DNA of 64,000 nucleotides. It comes from an uncultured Agromyces sp. GTDB lineage: Bacteria; Actinomycetota; Actinomycetes; Actinomycetales; Microbacteriaceae. Position 1 is the stretch's first letter. Each line of letters starts with the position of its first letter. A program made the position numbers and the translations under genes. The notes under the pieces were generated by a model that did no database searches, was not told the DNA's origin, and was given only the letters and a program-made list of their open reading frames with translations. Shown here one piece after another: positions 38,279 through 47,132 of this stretch. The stretch lies in assembly GCA_913053875.1 (NCBI GenBank), contig CAJXGN010000009.1, positions 1 through 64,000 on the forward strand, read 5' to 3'.

Positions 38279-38587
38279 TCAGAGCTTGATCTCGATGTTG
38301 ACGTCGGCCGGAAGGTCGAGGCGCATGAGCGAGTCGACCGCCTTGGGGGTCGGGTCGACGATGTCGATCAGGCGCTTGTGGGTGCGCATCTCGAAGTGCT
38401 CGCGGCTGTCCTTGTACTTGTGGGGCGAGCGGATGACGCACACCACGTTCTTCTCCGTGGGGAGCGGCACCGGGCCGACCACGGTCGCACCCGCGCGGGT
38501 CACCGTGTCGACGATCTTGCGCGCCGAGGTGTCGATGACCTCGTGGTCGTACGACTTCAGTCGAATGCGGATCTTCTGTCCCGCCAT
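38279..38587 (-). CDS. rpsJ: 30S ribosomal protein S10
   Basis: Head protein also known as NusE, partner of NusB/NusG in antitermination. ATG 38587 gives 102 residues: [20 protein letters not shown] and then [23 protein letters not shown]-rich Shine-Dalgarno (GAGAGAGAG) is upstream. It is the first gene of the S10 operon, preceded by a structured region of 477 bases. Confidence 0.98.
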   Translation of the reverse strand: MAGQKIRIRLKSYDHEVIDTSARKIVDTVTRAGATVVGPVPLPTEKNVVCVIRSPHKYKDSREHFEMRTHKRLIDIVDPTPKAVDSLMRLDLPADVNIEIKL

Positions 38588-38691
38588 GGCTGACTCTCTC
38601 TCTGTCAAGGCGTCGTACAGCTCGCGCTGCATTGGACGCCGTCGTAGCACTCCGTGTGGTGCACCACTGTTCTTCTGTCAACGGCTCGTGA

Positions 38692-38749
38692 TCGAGCCTG
38701 TCGAGACCACCGCGAATCCTCGCGGATCCGATCGCCTCGACACGCTCGA
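38692..38749 (-). other. Nested leader hairpin upstream of rpsJ
   Basis: TCGAGCCTGTCGAGAC (38692-38707) pairs with 38734-38749 at 14 of 16 positions. Inside it CCGCGA (38710-38715) and TCGCGG (38720-38725) form a second perfect hairpin. It is about 105-160 bases before the rpsJ ATG. Its outer arm shares TCGAGCCTGTC with the rplO-secY hairpin. Confidence 0.6.
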
Positions 38750-38895
38750 CCGTCGAACCTGTCACCGACTCGTGCGCGCGGGCGCGAACCCGCTCGCGGA
38801 CATGGCTGCGCCGCATCCTGCATTCGTCGGTTGAGTCGTGTTCTGCTGCCCGCGGCCTAACCTGACCCCCGTGAGCATCGCCCGAGGTGGTTATG

Positions 38896-38910
38896 CACTG
38901 CCTGGCAGTG
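38896..38910. promoter_or_regulatory. Perfect palindrome, possible operator
   Basis: CACTGCC-T-GGCAGTG is a perfect 7-1-7 inverted repeat. On the minus strand it lies directly before a CATAAC hexamer, so it could be a repressor site in the S10 promoter spacer. Confidence 0.3.
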
Positions 38911-39064
38911 ATCCGAAATGCGCGCACGTTCGCCACGCGTTCGAAATGTTGAACTCAACGAGTTTGCCACATCGCACGTCGTTCGTGCAACCCGGGCGTG
39001 TCGCGATCGGCGTGTCGCCCAGCGGACTCCCAGCGGGGAGCATCCGGTGGCCCCGATCAGCGCG

Positions 39065-40618
39065 TCAGCGCGCCTGCCAGCCCTGCTCACGCAGCGCCTG
39101 GCGCGCCTGCTCGCGAGCCGAGTACGCCGTCTTCACGCCGCGGATCTCGCGGTAGTTCTGGTGACCCGGTCCCGCCCAGAGGATCGAGTCCTCTGCGGAG
39201 CAGAGCGAGACCGCGAGCCGGATCGCACGAGGGGGCGGCGACACCACGTGCAACTCCGCGTCGGGTCGCGCCGCGAGCGCGCCCTCCGCGAGCGTGCGGC
39301 GGATCGACGCGGCATCCTCGAAGCGCGGGTGATGGTCGGTGACGACCAGGATGTCGCTGCGCCGCACGGCCTCGGCGGCCATGTCGTGCCGCTTCGTCGT
39401 GTCGCGGTCGCCGTCCGCGCCGAAGACCATGATCACCTTGCCGGTGGTCACCGCGCGCACCGCGTCGAGGGTCTTCGCGAACGCGTCCGCGCTGTGGCCG
39501 AAGTCGACGTAGATCGCCGGCGAGCCCGGCGCCGCGACGTTCTCGGTGCGACCGGGGATCGGCGGGATAGCGCCGTCGTGTGCGAGCGCGTCGCGCACGA
39601 CGTCGAACGAGCGCCCGCCCGCGATCAGCATGACGATGGCGAGGCCCGCGTTCGCCGCATGGTGCTCGCCGATCGCGGGGATCATCGCCTCGAGTCGCTC
39701 GCCGTCGGGGCTCTCCAGCGCGAAGCGGGTGCCCTCGCGCGAGACCGCCGTGGTGCGCACGCGCCAGTCGGCCTCGACGTCGTCGCGCGAGGTGATCGTC
39801 TGGACGGGGATGCCGGAGCGCTCCACGACCCGCGCACCCCACGGGGTGTCGAGCGAGACCACGCCGGTCTCGGCCCGGTCGGGCTGGAACAGCGCCACCT
39901 TCTGGTCGAAGTACTCCTCCATCGACGCGTAGTCGTCGAGGTGGTCGTGGCTGAGGTTGGTGAACGCGGCGACCTGGAAGCGCACGCCGTCGATGCGGTG
40001 CCGCGTGAGTGCCTGCGCCGAGACCTCGATCGCGGCGGTCGCGACGCCGCGCTCGCGCATCGTCGCGATGAGGGAGTGCATGTCGCTCGACTCGGGCGTG
40101 GTGAGCCCGGCGACCACGACCTCGCCGGCGACCCGCCGCTCCGCGGTCGAGCTGAGCCCGGCGACCTCGCCGAGCGCGCCGATCATGCCCTCGAGCAGGT
40201 GCACGGTGCTCGTCTTGCCGTTCGTGCCGGTCACGCCGAGCAGCTGGGGCGAGCCCTCGGTGTAGTCGTAGAGGCGCGCCGCGACGGCGCCCAGCACCTC
40301 GCGCGGCGCGGGAACGACCAGCACGGGCAGAGCGGATGCCTCGGCCAGCGCCGCCCCCTCGGCGTCGGTCAGCAGGGCCACGGCGCCCGCCTCGGCGGCC
40401 TGGCCGGCGAACTGCGCGCCGTGCGCGTTCGCGCCGCGGATGCCCACGTAGAGGTCGCCCGGGCGCACCTGACCCGAAGCGAACGTCACGCCGGTGACCT
40501 GCACGTCCGCCGCGTCGGGCGCCACCTCGGCACCTGCTGCGGCCGCGACCTCGCCGAGCGCCACCGGCTCGGTGCGTTCGGGGCGCAGGGTGATCGGCGC
40601 GGGGGCGATCTCGGTCAA
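39065..40618 (-). CDS. MurE-like Mur ligase of uncertain amino-acid specificity
   Basis: An ATP-dependent ligase of 517 residues in the UDP-MurNAc-peptide ligase family. The P-loop GTNGKTS is at 131-137, TTPESSDM near 173-180, NLSHDHLDDY at 221-230 and the lysine expected to be carbamoylated is Lys240 in YFDQK. VDFGHSADA and VFGADGDRDTTKR match MurE. The MurE substrate motif DNPR is replaced by HHPR (429-432). The start is TTG 40618 with AGAGGAG six bases upstream. It lies alone between tuf and rpsJ with its own promoter. It may be the MurE of a peptidoglycan without diaminopimelate, or a paralogue. Confidence 0.85.
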   Translation of the reverse strand: MTEIAPAPITLRPERTEPVALGEVAAAAGAEVAPDAADVQVTGVTFASGQVRPGDLYVGIRGANAHGAQFAGQAAEAGAVALLTDAEGAALAEASALPVLVVPAPREVLGAVAARLYDYTEGSPQLLGVTGTNGKTSTVHLLEGMIGALGEVAGLSSTAERRVAGEVVVAGLTTPESSDMHSLIATMRERGVATAAIEVSAQALTRHRIDGVRFQVAAFTNLSHDHLDDYASMEEYFDQKVALFQPDRAETGVVSLDTPWGARVVERSGIPVQTITSRDDVEADWRVRTTAVSREGTRFALESPDGERLEAMIPAIGEHHAANAGLAIVMLIAGGRSFDVVRDALAHDGAIPPIPGRTENVAAPGSPAIYVDFGHSADAFAKTLDAVRAVTTGKVIMVFGADGDRDTTKRHDMAAEAVRRSDILVVTDHHPRFEDAASIRRTLAEGALAARPDAELHVVSPPPRAIRLAVSLCSAEDSILWAGPGHQNYREIRGVKTAYSAREQARQALREQGWQAR

Positions 40619-40727
40619 CGAAGGCTCCTCTCGAGGCCGCAGGCGGCCACGGCGTCAATCGCGTCGGCCACCGGCTCGTGACCGGCACCGTCGCGCGGGC
40701 GGGTCACCCGCGCATGCGTCCCCAGCG

Positions 40728-40733
40728 ATTCTA
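40728..40733 (-). promoter_or_regulatory. -10 element of the Mur ligase gene
   Basis: TAGAAT (40733-40728 on the minus strand) lies just after the tuf terminator and about 110 bases before the TTG start. The -35 region is poor. Confidence 0.4.
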
Positions 40734-40764
40734 GGCGAGCGGGTGGCGCCTGCGGGAACGACGA

Positions 40765-40792
40765 AGGGGCCGGGCCCGCAGGCCCGACCCCT
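40765..40792 (-). terminator. Terminator of the str operon after tuf
   Basis: AGGGGCCGGGCC (40765-40776) and GGCCCGACCCCT (40781-40792) form a 12-bp stem with one mismatch and a CGCA loop, 33 bases past the tuf stop. Confidence 0.8.
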
Positions 40793-40824
40793 GTCGGTCG
40801 CGATGCTCCTCGTGGAGCGGTTCG

Positions 40825-42018
40825 CTACTTGATGATCTTCGTCACCGTACCGGCGCCGACGGTGCGACCACCCTCGCGGATGGCGAAGCCGAGGCCCTCC
40901 TCCATGGCGATCGGCTGGATCAGGTCGACCGTCATGTCGGTGGTGTCGCCGGGCATGACCATCTCGGTGCCCTCGGGCAGCGTGATGACGCCGGTGACGT
41001 CGGTGGTGCGGAAGTAGAACTGCGGACGGTAGTTCGCGTAGAACGGGTTGTGGCGGCCACCCTCGTCCTTGGACAGGATGTACGCGGTGCCCTCGAACTC
41101 GGTGTGCGGCGTGACGGAACCCGGAGCGACGACGACCTGGCCGCGCTCGACCTCCTCGCGCTTGAGACCGCGGAGCAGGAGACCGCAGTTCTCGCCGGCC
41201 CACGCCTCGTCGAGCTGCTTGTGGAACATCTCGATACCGGTGACCGTGGTCTTCTGCGTCGGGCGGATGCCGACGATCTCGACCTCGGAGTTGATCTTCA
41301 GGGTGCCGCGCTCCGCACGGCCGGTGACGACGGTTCCACGACCGGTGATCGTGAAGACGTCCTCGATCGGCATGAGGAACGGCTTGTCCTTGTCGCGCAC
41401 GGGGTCCGGGATCGAGTCGTCCACGGCCTCCATGAGCTCGAGCACCGAGTTGACCCACTGCTCGTCGCCCTCGAGGGCCTTGAGGCCCGAGACACGCACG
41501 ACCGGAGCGTCGTCGCCCGGGAAGCCCTGGCTCGAGAGGAGCTCGCGGACCTCGAGCTCGACGAGCTCCAGGATCTCCTCGTCGTCGACCATGTCGGCCT
41601 TGTTCAGCGCGACGAGCAGGTACGGCACGCCGACCTGCTTGGCGAGCAGCACGTGCTCACGCGTCTGCGCCATGGGACCGTCGGTCGCCGCGACCACGAG
41701 GATCGCGCCGTCCATCTGGGCCGCACCGGTGATCATGTTCTTGATGTAGTCGGCGTGACCCGGGGCGTCGACGTGCGCGTAGTGGCGCTTCGGCGTCTCG
41801 TACTCGACGTGCGAGATGTTGATCGTGATGCCGCGCTGGCGCTCCTCGGGAGCGGAGTCGATCGAAGCGAAGTCGCGCAGCACGTTGACGTCCGACGGGT
41901 ACTTCTCGGCGAGCACCTTCGAGATGGCAGCGGTGAGCGTGGTCTTGCCGTGGTCGACGTGACCGATCGTTCCGATGTTGACGTGCGGCTTGGTCCGCTC
42001 GAACTTGGCCTTAGCCAC
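40825..42018 (-). CDS. tuf: Elongation factor Tu
   Basis: GTPase that brings aminoacyl-tRNA to the ribosome. The 397-residue protein starts at GTG 42018 with AGGAGG upstream. GTP-binding motifs are [21 protein letters not shown] and NKAD. Domain 2 and 3 are complete, with YFRTTDVTG and the end [13 protein letters not shown]. It is last in the str operon. A TAACAT hexamer in the gap to fusA suggests an additional promoter of its own. Confidence 0.98.
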   Translation of the reverse strand: MAKAKFERTKPHVNIGTIGHVDHGKTTLTAAISKVLAEKYPSDVNVLRDFASIDSAPEERQRGITINISHVEYETPKRHYAHVDAPGHADYIKNMITGAAQMDGAILVVAATDGPMAQTREHVLLAKQVGVPYLLVALNKADMVDDEEILELVELEVRELLSSQGFPGDDAPVVRVSGLKALEGDEQWVNSVLELMEAVDDSIPDPVRDKDKPFLMPIEDVFTITGRGTVVTGRAERGTLKINSEVEIVGIRPTQKTTVTGIEMFHKQLDEAWAGENCGLLLRGLKREEVERGQVVVAPGSVTPHTEFEGTAYILSKDEGGRHNPFYANYRPQFYFRTTDVTGVITLPEGTEMVMPGDTTDMTVDLIQPIAMEEGLGFAIREGGRTVGAGTVTKIIK

Positions 42019-42096
42019 TGTGGGTCCTCCTCAGGACTTACGTGTAGAAGCGCCGGGCGCCGGATTGCGCTCGGTGATCTACGGGGTGTGTTGGGT

Positions 42097-42102
42097 ATGT
42101 TA
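42097..42102 (-). promoter_or_regulatory. Candidate internal promoter (-10) for tuf
   Basis: TAACAT (42102-42097), identical to the -10 of the str promoter, lies in the 116-base fusA-tuf gap and would give a leader of about 70 bases. No good -35 is visible. Confidence 0.4.
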
Positions 42103-42134
42103 CGCGAACCGGCTGGTTGCGCGCTGTGCGAGGG

Positions 42135-44249
42135 CTACTCGCCCTTGTTCTTCTGGACGATCTCGTCGGCGACCGCCTTCGGGACCTCCGCGTAGCTCTC
42201 GAAGGTCATCGAGTACACCGCACGGCCCGAGGTCTTCGACCGCAGGTCGCCGATGTAACCGAACATCTCCGACAGCGGGACGTTGGCGCGAATCACCTTC
42301 ACACCACTGGCGTCCTCCATCGACTGGATCTGCCCGCGACGCGAGTTCAGGTCGCCGATGACGTCGCCCATGTACTCCTCGGGCGTACGCACCTCGACGG
42401 CCATCAGCGGCTCGAGCAGAACCGGGTTCGCCTTCCGAGCGGCTTCCTTGAAGCCCATCGAGCCGGCGATCTTGAACGCCATCTCCGAGGAGTCGACGTC
42501 GTGCGAGGCACCGTCCAGCAGCGTCGCCTTGACACCCACCATGGGGTATCCGGCGAGGATGCCGTACTGCATCGCGTCCTGGAAGCCGGCGTCGACCGAG
42601 GGGATGTACTCCCGCGGGATGCGACCACCGGTGACCTTGTTGTCGAACTCGTAGGTCGTCTCCGCGGTGACCTCGAGCGGCTCGATCGAGAACTGGATCT
42701 TCGCGAACTGGCCCGACCCACCGGTCTGCTTCTTGTGGGTGTAGTCGTGCTTCTCGACCTTGCGCTTGAGGGTCTCGCGGTACGCGACCTGCGGCTTGCC
42801 GACGTTCGCCTCGACCTTGAACTCCCGCTTCATGCGGTCGACCAGGATGTCGAGGTGGAGCTCGCCCATGCCCTTGATGACGGTCTGGCCGGTCTCCGCG
42901 ACCTGCTCCGTGCGGAAGGTCGGGTCCTCCTCGGCGAGCTTCTGGATCGCCGTGCCGAGCTTCTCCTGGTCGGCCTTGGTCTTCGGCTCGATCGCGACCT
43001 CGATCACGGGGTCGGGGAACGTCATCGACTCGAGGATGACCTGCTCGTTCGGGTCGGACAGGGTGTCACCGGTGGTGGTGTCCTTCAGGCCGATGACCGC
43101 GTAGATGTGACCGGCGGTGACGAAGTCGACCGGGTTCTCCTTGTTGGCGTGCATCTGGAAGATCTTCCCGATGCGCTCCTTCTTGCCCTTGGCCGTGTTG
43201 ATGACCTGGCCGCCCGAGTCAAGACGACCCGAGTAGACGCGGATGTAGGTCAGGCGACCGAAGAACGGGTGCGTCATGATCTTGAACGCGAGCGCGGCGA
43301 ACGGCTCGTCGGCGTCGGCGTGACGCGGGACGATGGTCTCCTCGTCGCGGGCGTCGTGCGCCTCGATGGCCGGCATGTCCAGCGGCGACGGCAGGTAGTC
43401 CACGACCGCGTCGAGCATGGGCTGCACGCCGCGGTTCTTGAACGCGGAGCCGCAGAGCACCGGGTAGATCTCGCTGTTGATCGTGAGCTTGCGGATCGCG
43501 CCCTTGATCTCGGCGACCGTGAGCTCCTCGCCGCCGAAGTACTTCTCGAGCAGCGCGTCGTCGGTCTCGGCGACGGTCTCGAGCAGCGTCTGGCGGTACT
43601 CGTCGGCCTTGTCCTGCAGGTCGGCCGGGATCTCCTGGACCTCGTACTTCGCGCCGAGCGTCACGTCGCCCTTCGCGTCGCCGGGCCACACGAGCGCGCG
43701 CATCTCGATCAGGTCGATGACGCCGACGAAGTCGTTCTCGGCGCCGATCGGCAGCTGCAGCACGAGCGGCTTCGCGCCCAGGCGGCTGACGATGGTGTCG
43801 ACGGTGAAGTAGAAGTCCGCACCGAGCTTGTCCATCTTGTTGACGAAGCAGATGCGCGGCACGTTGTACTTGTCGGCCTGGCGCCAGACGGTCTCGGACT
43901 GGGGCTCGACGCCCTCCTTGCCGTCGAACACGGCGACCGCGCCGTCGAGCACGCGGAGGTTGCGCTCCACCTCGACGGTGAAGTCGACGTGGCCGGGCGT
44001 GTCGATGATGTTCAGCTGGATGTTGTTCCAGAAGCACGTCGTCGCGGCCGACGTGATGGTGATGCCGCGCTCCTGCTCCTGCGCCATCCAGTCCATCGTG
44101 GCGGCGCCGTCGTGCACCTCGCCGATCTTGTGCGTGATGCCCGTGTAGAACAGGATGCGCTCGGTCGTGGTGGTCTTGCCGGCATCGATGTGCGCCATGA
44201 TGCCGAAGTTGCGGACCTTGGTCAGGTCGGTGAGCACATCCTGTGCCAC
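42135..44249 (-). CDS. fusA: Elongation factor G
   Basis: GTPase that drives translocation. GTG 44249 ([20 protein letters not shown]), with GGAGG five bases upstream, gives 704 residues. The G motifs are [17 protein letters not shown] and NKMD. Domains II to V follow, with [19 protein letters not shown] near the C-terminus. A frame extension to 44321 runs through the intergenic hairpin and is not used. Confidence 0.98.
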   Translation of the reverse strand: MAQDVLTDLTKVRNFGIMAHIDAGKTTTTERILFYTGITHKIGEVHDGAATMDWMAQEQERGITITSAATTCFWNNIQLNIIDTPGHVDFTVEVERNLRVLDGAVAVFDGKEGVEPQSETVWRQADKYNVPRICFVNKMDKLGADFYFTVDTIVSRLGAKPLVLQLPIGAENDFVGVIDLIEMRALVWPGDAKGDVTLGAKYEVQEIPADLQDKADEYRQTLLETVAETDDALLEKYFGGEELTVAEIKGAIRKLTINSEIYPVLCGSAFKNRGVQPMLDAVVDYLPSPLDMPAIEAHDARDEETIVPRHADADEPFAALAFKIMTHPFFGRLTYIRVYSGRLDSGGQVINTAKGKKERIGKIFQMHANKENPVDFVTAGHIYAVIGLKDTTTGDTLSDPNEQVILESMTFPDPVIEVAIEPKTKADQEKLGTAIQKLAEEDPTFRTEQVAETGQTVIKGMGELHLDILVDRMKREFKVEANVGKPQVAYRETLKRKVEKHDYTHKKQTGGSGQFAKIQFSIEPLEVTAETTYEFDNKVTGGRIPREYIPSVDAGFQDAMQYGILAGYPMVGVKATLLDGASHDVDSSEMAFKIAGSMGFKEAARKANPVLLEPLMAVEVRTPEEYMGDVIGDLNSRRGQIQSMEDASGVKVIRANVPLSEMFGYIGDLRSKTSGRAVYSMTFESYAEVPKAVADEIVQKNKGE

Positions 44250-44287
44250 AGGTTCCTCCGGGGGATTTCGTGGATGGGTTGGGTGGT

Positions 44288-44327
44288 GAGCGGATGCCGC
44301 GGGGCCGATGCCGCGCGGCATCCGCTC
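44288..44327 (-). repeat. Intergenic hairpin of the GCGGATGCCGC type between rpsG and fusA
   Basis: GAGCGGATGCCGCG (44288-44301) pairs perfectly with 44314-44327 across a 12-base loop. It lies seven bases past the rpsG stop and 39 before fusA and shares its core with 31931-31961 and 56830-56864. Confidence 0.7.
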
Positions 44328-44333
44328 AGCCGG

Positions 44334-44804
44334 TTACCAGCGGTAGTGGGCGAAGGCGCGGTTCGACTCGGCCATCTTGTGGGTGTCCTCGCGGCGCTTG
44401 ACCGCGGCACCGAGGCCGTTCGAGGCGTCGAGGATCTCGTTGGTGAGACGCTCGGTCATGGTCTTCTCGCGGCGGGCCTTGGCGTAGCTGGTGAGCCAGC
44501 GCAGCGCCAGGGTGTTCGCACGGTGCGGCTTGACCTCGACGGGGACCTGGTAGGTCGAGCCGCCGACGCGACGCGAGCGGACCTCGAGGGTCGGGCGCAC
44601 GTTGTCGAGGGCCTTCTTGAGGGTCACGACGGCGTCCTGGCCGGACTTCGAGGCGACGTTCTCGAGCGCGTCGTAGACGATGCGCTGCGCGAGGTCCTTC
44701 TTGCCGTCGACGAGGATCTTGTTGACGAGCTGGCTGACGACGGGCGAACCGTAGACCGGGTCGGCGACGACGGGGCGCTTCGGAGCGGGTCCCTTGCGAG
44801 GCAT
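44334..44804 (-). CDS. rpsG: 30S ribosomal protein S7
   Basis: Primary assembly protein of the small-subunit head. The 156-residue protein begins [20 protein letters not shown] and has the signature [21 protein letters not shown]-type segment, then [18 protein letters not shown] and the end [19 protein letters not shown] 44804 overlaps the rpsL stop (TAATG). Confidence 0.98.
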   Translation of the reverse strand: MPRKGPAPKRPVVADPVYGSPVVSQLVNKILVDGKKDLAQRIVYDALENVASKSGQDAVVTLKKALDNVRPTLEVRSRRVGGSTYQVPVEVKPHRANTLALRWLTSYAKARREKTMTERLTNEILDASNGLGAAVKRREDTHKMAESNRAFAHYRW

Positions 44805-45178
44805 TACTTCTTCTCCATCTTCGCGCCGTAGCGGCTGCGCGACTGCTTGCGGTTCTTGACCGCCTGCGTGTCGAGCGCGCCGCGGATGATCTTGTAGCGG
44901 ACGCCGGGGAGGTCCTTCACACGACCGCCGCGGACGAGCACCATCGAGTGCTCCTGCAGGTTGTGGCCCTCGCCGGGGATGTAGGCGGTCACCTCGGTGC
45001 CGTTGGAGAGCTTCACGCGGGCGACCTTGCGCAGCGCCGAGTTCGGCTTCTTCGGGGTGGTGGTGTAGACGCGCGTGCAGACGCCGCGCTGCTGGGGGTT
45101 GGCCTTCAGGGCCGGGGCCTTGGTCTTGTCGACCTTCGGCGAGCGGCCCTTGCGGACCAGCTGCTGAATGGTGGGCAC
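44804..45178 (-). CDS. rpsL: 30S ribosomal protein S12
   Basis: Decoding-centre protein. GTG 45178 with AAGGAG upstream gives 124 residues ([20 protein letters not shown]). The two lysines whose mutation gives streptomycin resistance are wild type, in [12 protein letters not shown] and [10 protein letters not shown]. An upstream frame extension is not used. It is the first gene of the str operon. Confidence 0.98.
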   Translation of the reverse strand: MPTIQQLVRKGRSPKVDKTKAPALKANPQQRGVCTRVYTTTPKKPNSALRKVARVKLSNGTEVTAYIPGEGHNLQEHSMVLVRGGRVKDLPGVRYKIIRGALDTQAVKNRKQSRSRYGAKMEKK

Positions 45179-45388
45179 TCGTTCTCCTTGTTCATGCTGC
45201 ACGGTGACAGCGGTGATGGATTGTGTCGCATCATGACCCACCGGCACCGCAGAGCTGCAGTGCCTTCGTATGGTGGGTATGCCGTGGGGGTAACTCATCC
45301 AGAGTTCCCTTGGAGTGTGGATCCGATCGCTACCCGGTGCATGCCCGGGGGCACGCTGCAGGCGCGCGGCGAAGCGCACACCAGATCA

Positions 45389-45417
45389 ATGTTACCCGGG
45401 GCCTCGGAGGTGGTCAA
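45389..45417 (-). promoter_or_regulatory. Strong promoter of the str operon
   Basis: TTGACC (45417-45412), exactly 17 bases and TAACAT (45394-45389) form the best consensus promoter in the window. Transcription would start near 45382 and give a leader of about 200 bases before rpsL. Confidence 0.8.
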
Positions 45418-45456
45418 ATGGCGGCGCGAGACCCCGGCGTCTGCTCGGGGACCGGC

Positions 45457-46107
45457 TCAGGGCCCCGGCCACATCGGCGAGTCGAGCTCCCGGTCGAGGT
45501 CGGCCAGCAGTTCGGCGACCTGTGGCTCGACGACGCCGGCGATCCCCTCCGCGATGCGCGCGCGGTGGTCGCGCAGCGCGGCGCAGATGCGGCGCCCGAT
45601 CTGCTTCGCGAACTCGTCGGCCAGCCGGACCTCCTCGCGGATGGCGGCCTTCTCCTCGGCCGAGAGGGGGCGCGGATGCTCCGCCTCGGCGCCCTCCGCC
45701 GCGTCGCGCTCGAGCCCGCCGATCGTGAACAGGAACGGCTGGTCGGGTGACGGGTCGGGGTCGAGCTCGAGCCCGCGGTACTCGGGGTCGAGCCCATCGC
45801 CCGGACGGTAGGGCCGACGCGCCTTGCGCTCCTCGGCCTGCCGCAGCTCGCGGTGCAGCAGCGGGAGGTTGCGGTCGGTGTAGTCGTCGACCGCGACGTC
45901 GATGATGCCCTTCATGCGCATCGACAGGGCGTGCTGCACGCCGTGCGGCACGTCGACCTCGAGGCCGGCCGCGGCGAGGATCGGCGAGCCGAAGCAGCGT
46001 CGGCAGAGCCGCACCCGGGCACGTGCGGTGCCGGGGCGCCACCGCGGGAGCCAGCGGAGCCAGTTGTCGACCTCGTGGCTGACCCGAGCCTCGATCGACC
46101 CGTCCAT
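45457..46107 (-). CDS. Conserved hypothetical protein with a CxxC motif
   Basis: A 216-residue protein I do not recognise. The N-terminal 60 residues contain WLRWLPRWRPGTARARVRLCRRCFGSP, with a Cys-x2-Cys pair; the middle is charged (LHRELRQAEERKARRPYRPG), a proline/aspartate-rich linker follows, and the C-terminal 90 residues look helical. No signal peptide or membrane helix is seen. It lies between the str promoter and the secretion locus. A TAGCGT hexamer eight bases before the ATG suggests an almost leaderless mRNA. Confidence 0.75.
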   Translation of the reverse strand: MDGSIEARVSHEVDNWLRWLPRWRPGTARARVRLCRRCFGSPILAAAGLEVDVPHGVQHALSMRMKGIIDVAVDDYTDRNLPLLHRELRQAEERKARRPYRPGDGLDPEYRGLELDPDPSPDQPFLFTIGGLERDAAEGAEAEHPRPLSAEEKAAIREEVRLADEFAKQIGRRICAALRDHRARIAEGIAGVVEPQVAELLADLDRELDSPMWPGP

Positions 46108-46166
46108 CGCGGTTCACGCTAGCGCGTGCACGCCTCCGATGCACCGCGCGGCGGACGCACGGCGCG

Positions 46167-46643
46167 TCACGTGCGCTCCTCCCAGGGCCAGCGCGGCGGC
46201 CCGGCGCTGCGGCCGCGCCGCCGGACGAGGGCGATGTCGGCCCACGTGACCGCCGCCGCGAAGAGCCCCACGATCGACGTGAACGGGCTCAGCACGAGGG
46301 TGACGGCGAAGTCGAGCGAGTCGACCGCGCCGCCGTAGGCGACCACCCCGGTCAGGACGTACCCGGCCCACGCGGCCACGCCCGTCCAGATGCCGAACCA
46401 GGTGGAGGCGGCCTGGTCGCGGAACAGGCGACCCGGCACCGCGAACAGCAGCATGGCCAGCAGCACCAGCACCGAGACCCCGACCATCGCGGGCCCGAGC
46501 AGCAGGCTCGCGTCGGGCAGCGTGATCGGGTCGCCGCCGAACAGCAGGGCGAGGAAGCCGAACGCGCAGACCAGGGCCGCGAGGTACGTCGCGGTCGCGA
46601 ACGGGGCGAGCGCCCGGGCGTAGTTCCGCTGGTCGGCGTCCAT
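46167..46643 (-). CDS. Four-helix membrane protein of unknown function
   Basis: A 158-residue protein with about four membrane helices (around residues 15-35, 45-68, 82-103 and 112-138) and a basic Arg/Pro C-terminus (RRRGRSAGPPRWPWEERT). No family motif is seen. A TAGGCT hexamer lies six bases before the ATG (46655-46650) and no Shine-Dalgarno, so it is probably leaderless. It is separated from the WXG100 gene upstream by a strong terminator, so it is its own unit. Confidence 0.75.
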   Translation of the reverse strand: MDADQRNYARALAPFATATYLAALVCAFGFLALLFGGDPITLPDASLLLGPAMVGVSVLVLLAMLLFAVPGRLFRDQAASTWFGIWTGVAAWAGYVLTGVVAYGGAVDSLDFAVTLVLSPFTSIVGLFAAAVTWADIALVRRRGRSAGPPRWPWEERT

Positions 46644-46680
46644 CGTCCGAGCCTACGCCGCGCACCGGGCCCGGACGCGC

Positions 46681-46708
46681 CGAGGGGGAGGCTCGCGCCT
46701 CCCCCTCG
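46681..46708 (-). terminator. Terminator at the end of the secretion locus
   Basis: A perfect 12-bp stem (CGAGGGGGAGGC with GCCTCCCCCTCG, loop TCGC) begins 19 bases past the stop of the WXG100 gene on the minus strand. Confidence 0.85.
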
Positions 46709-46726
46709 TTCCGCGTCTTCCGCCGA

Positions 46727-47014
46727 TCAGCCGCCCGCGAGCTGCTGGTCGAGGTCCTGGATCGCGTGCATCATCGCGCGCAGCGACTCGCCCATCTCGC
46801 CGATGCCGTCCACGGCCGACTTGAGGCCCGTCGTCAGCTCCTCGTAGCCCTGCCCGAACCGGCCGGACGCGTGCTGGGTGCGGAAGTCCTCGCCCAGCAG
46901 GTTGTCCACCGACGCCTTCAGCTGGTCGAGCTGCGCCTGGATGTCGTCCCGCGCGTCGCCGAGCTTCGCCGCCATGGCCTCCATCTCGCCGTACGACGCT
47001 CCGAAGTCCGCCAT
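46727..47014 (-). CDS. WXG100-family (ESAT-6-like) small helical protein
   Basis: A 95-residue protein, the WXG100 length. ATG 47014 (MADFGASYGEM) is chosen because AAGGTGG is five bases upstream. Two amphipathic helices are separated near residues 40-52 by NLLGEDFRTQHA, where the classical Trp-x-Gly turn is replaced by a Gly-x-x-Phe turn. It ends with QDLDQQLAGG. Such proteins are secreted as helical hairpin dimers by type VII systems. It has its own weak promoter-like TAGCGT (47074-47069) and ends at a terminator, so it may be made in excess over the rest. Confidence 0.78.
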   Translation of the reverse strand: MADFGASYGEMEAMAAKLGDARDDIQAQLDQLKASVDNLLGEDFRTQHASGRFGQGYEELTTGLKSAVDGIGEMGESLRAMMHAIQDLDQQLAGG

Positions 47015-47132
47015 GAGTTCCACCTTCCCGATCGTCTCCACCGGTCCCTCGCGGACCGAACGACACCTACGCTAACCCGGCCCGCACCGTCGGGCGATGG
47101 GCAGCGCTCCCCACCCGTGGACGGACGCCGGC

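Larger units (their letters stand above)
38588..39064 (-). promoter_or_regulatory. S10 operon leader and promoter region
   Basis: This 477-base stretch has no gene I accept. It holds, in minus-strand order: a palindrome at 38896-38910, the nested hairpin at 38692-38749, a 12-bp palindrome GTGGTGCACCAC (38656-38667) and a TTGACA without a matching -10. The stretch 38870-38990 is less GC-rich than the surroundings, fitting a promoter. A CATAAC -10-like hexamer follows the 38896-38910 palindrome, which would then fill the spacer. The true start of transcription is uncertain. Confidence 0.5.

Noticed and set aside
38838-39155. Plus-strand frame with a TAACCT hexamer 7 bases before GTG 38871, resembling a leaderless gene
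   Set aside because: The frame overlaps the 3' end of the Mur ligase gene and the product has no family match or helix pattern; the hexamer is probably chance.
45179-45456. Search for a tRNA gene or small ORF in the str leader
   Set aside because: No cloverleaf or coding frame was found; the stretch is explained by the promoter and leader.
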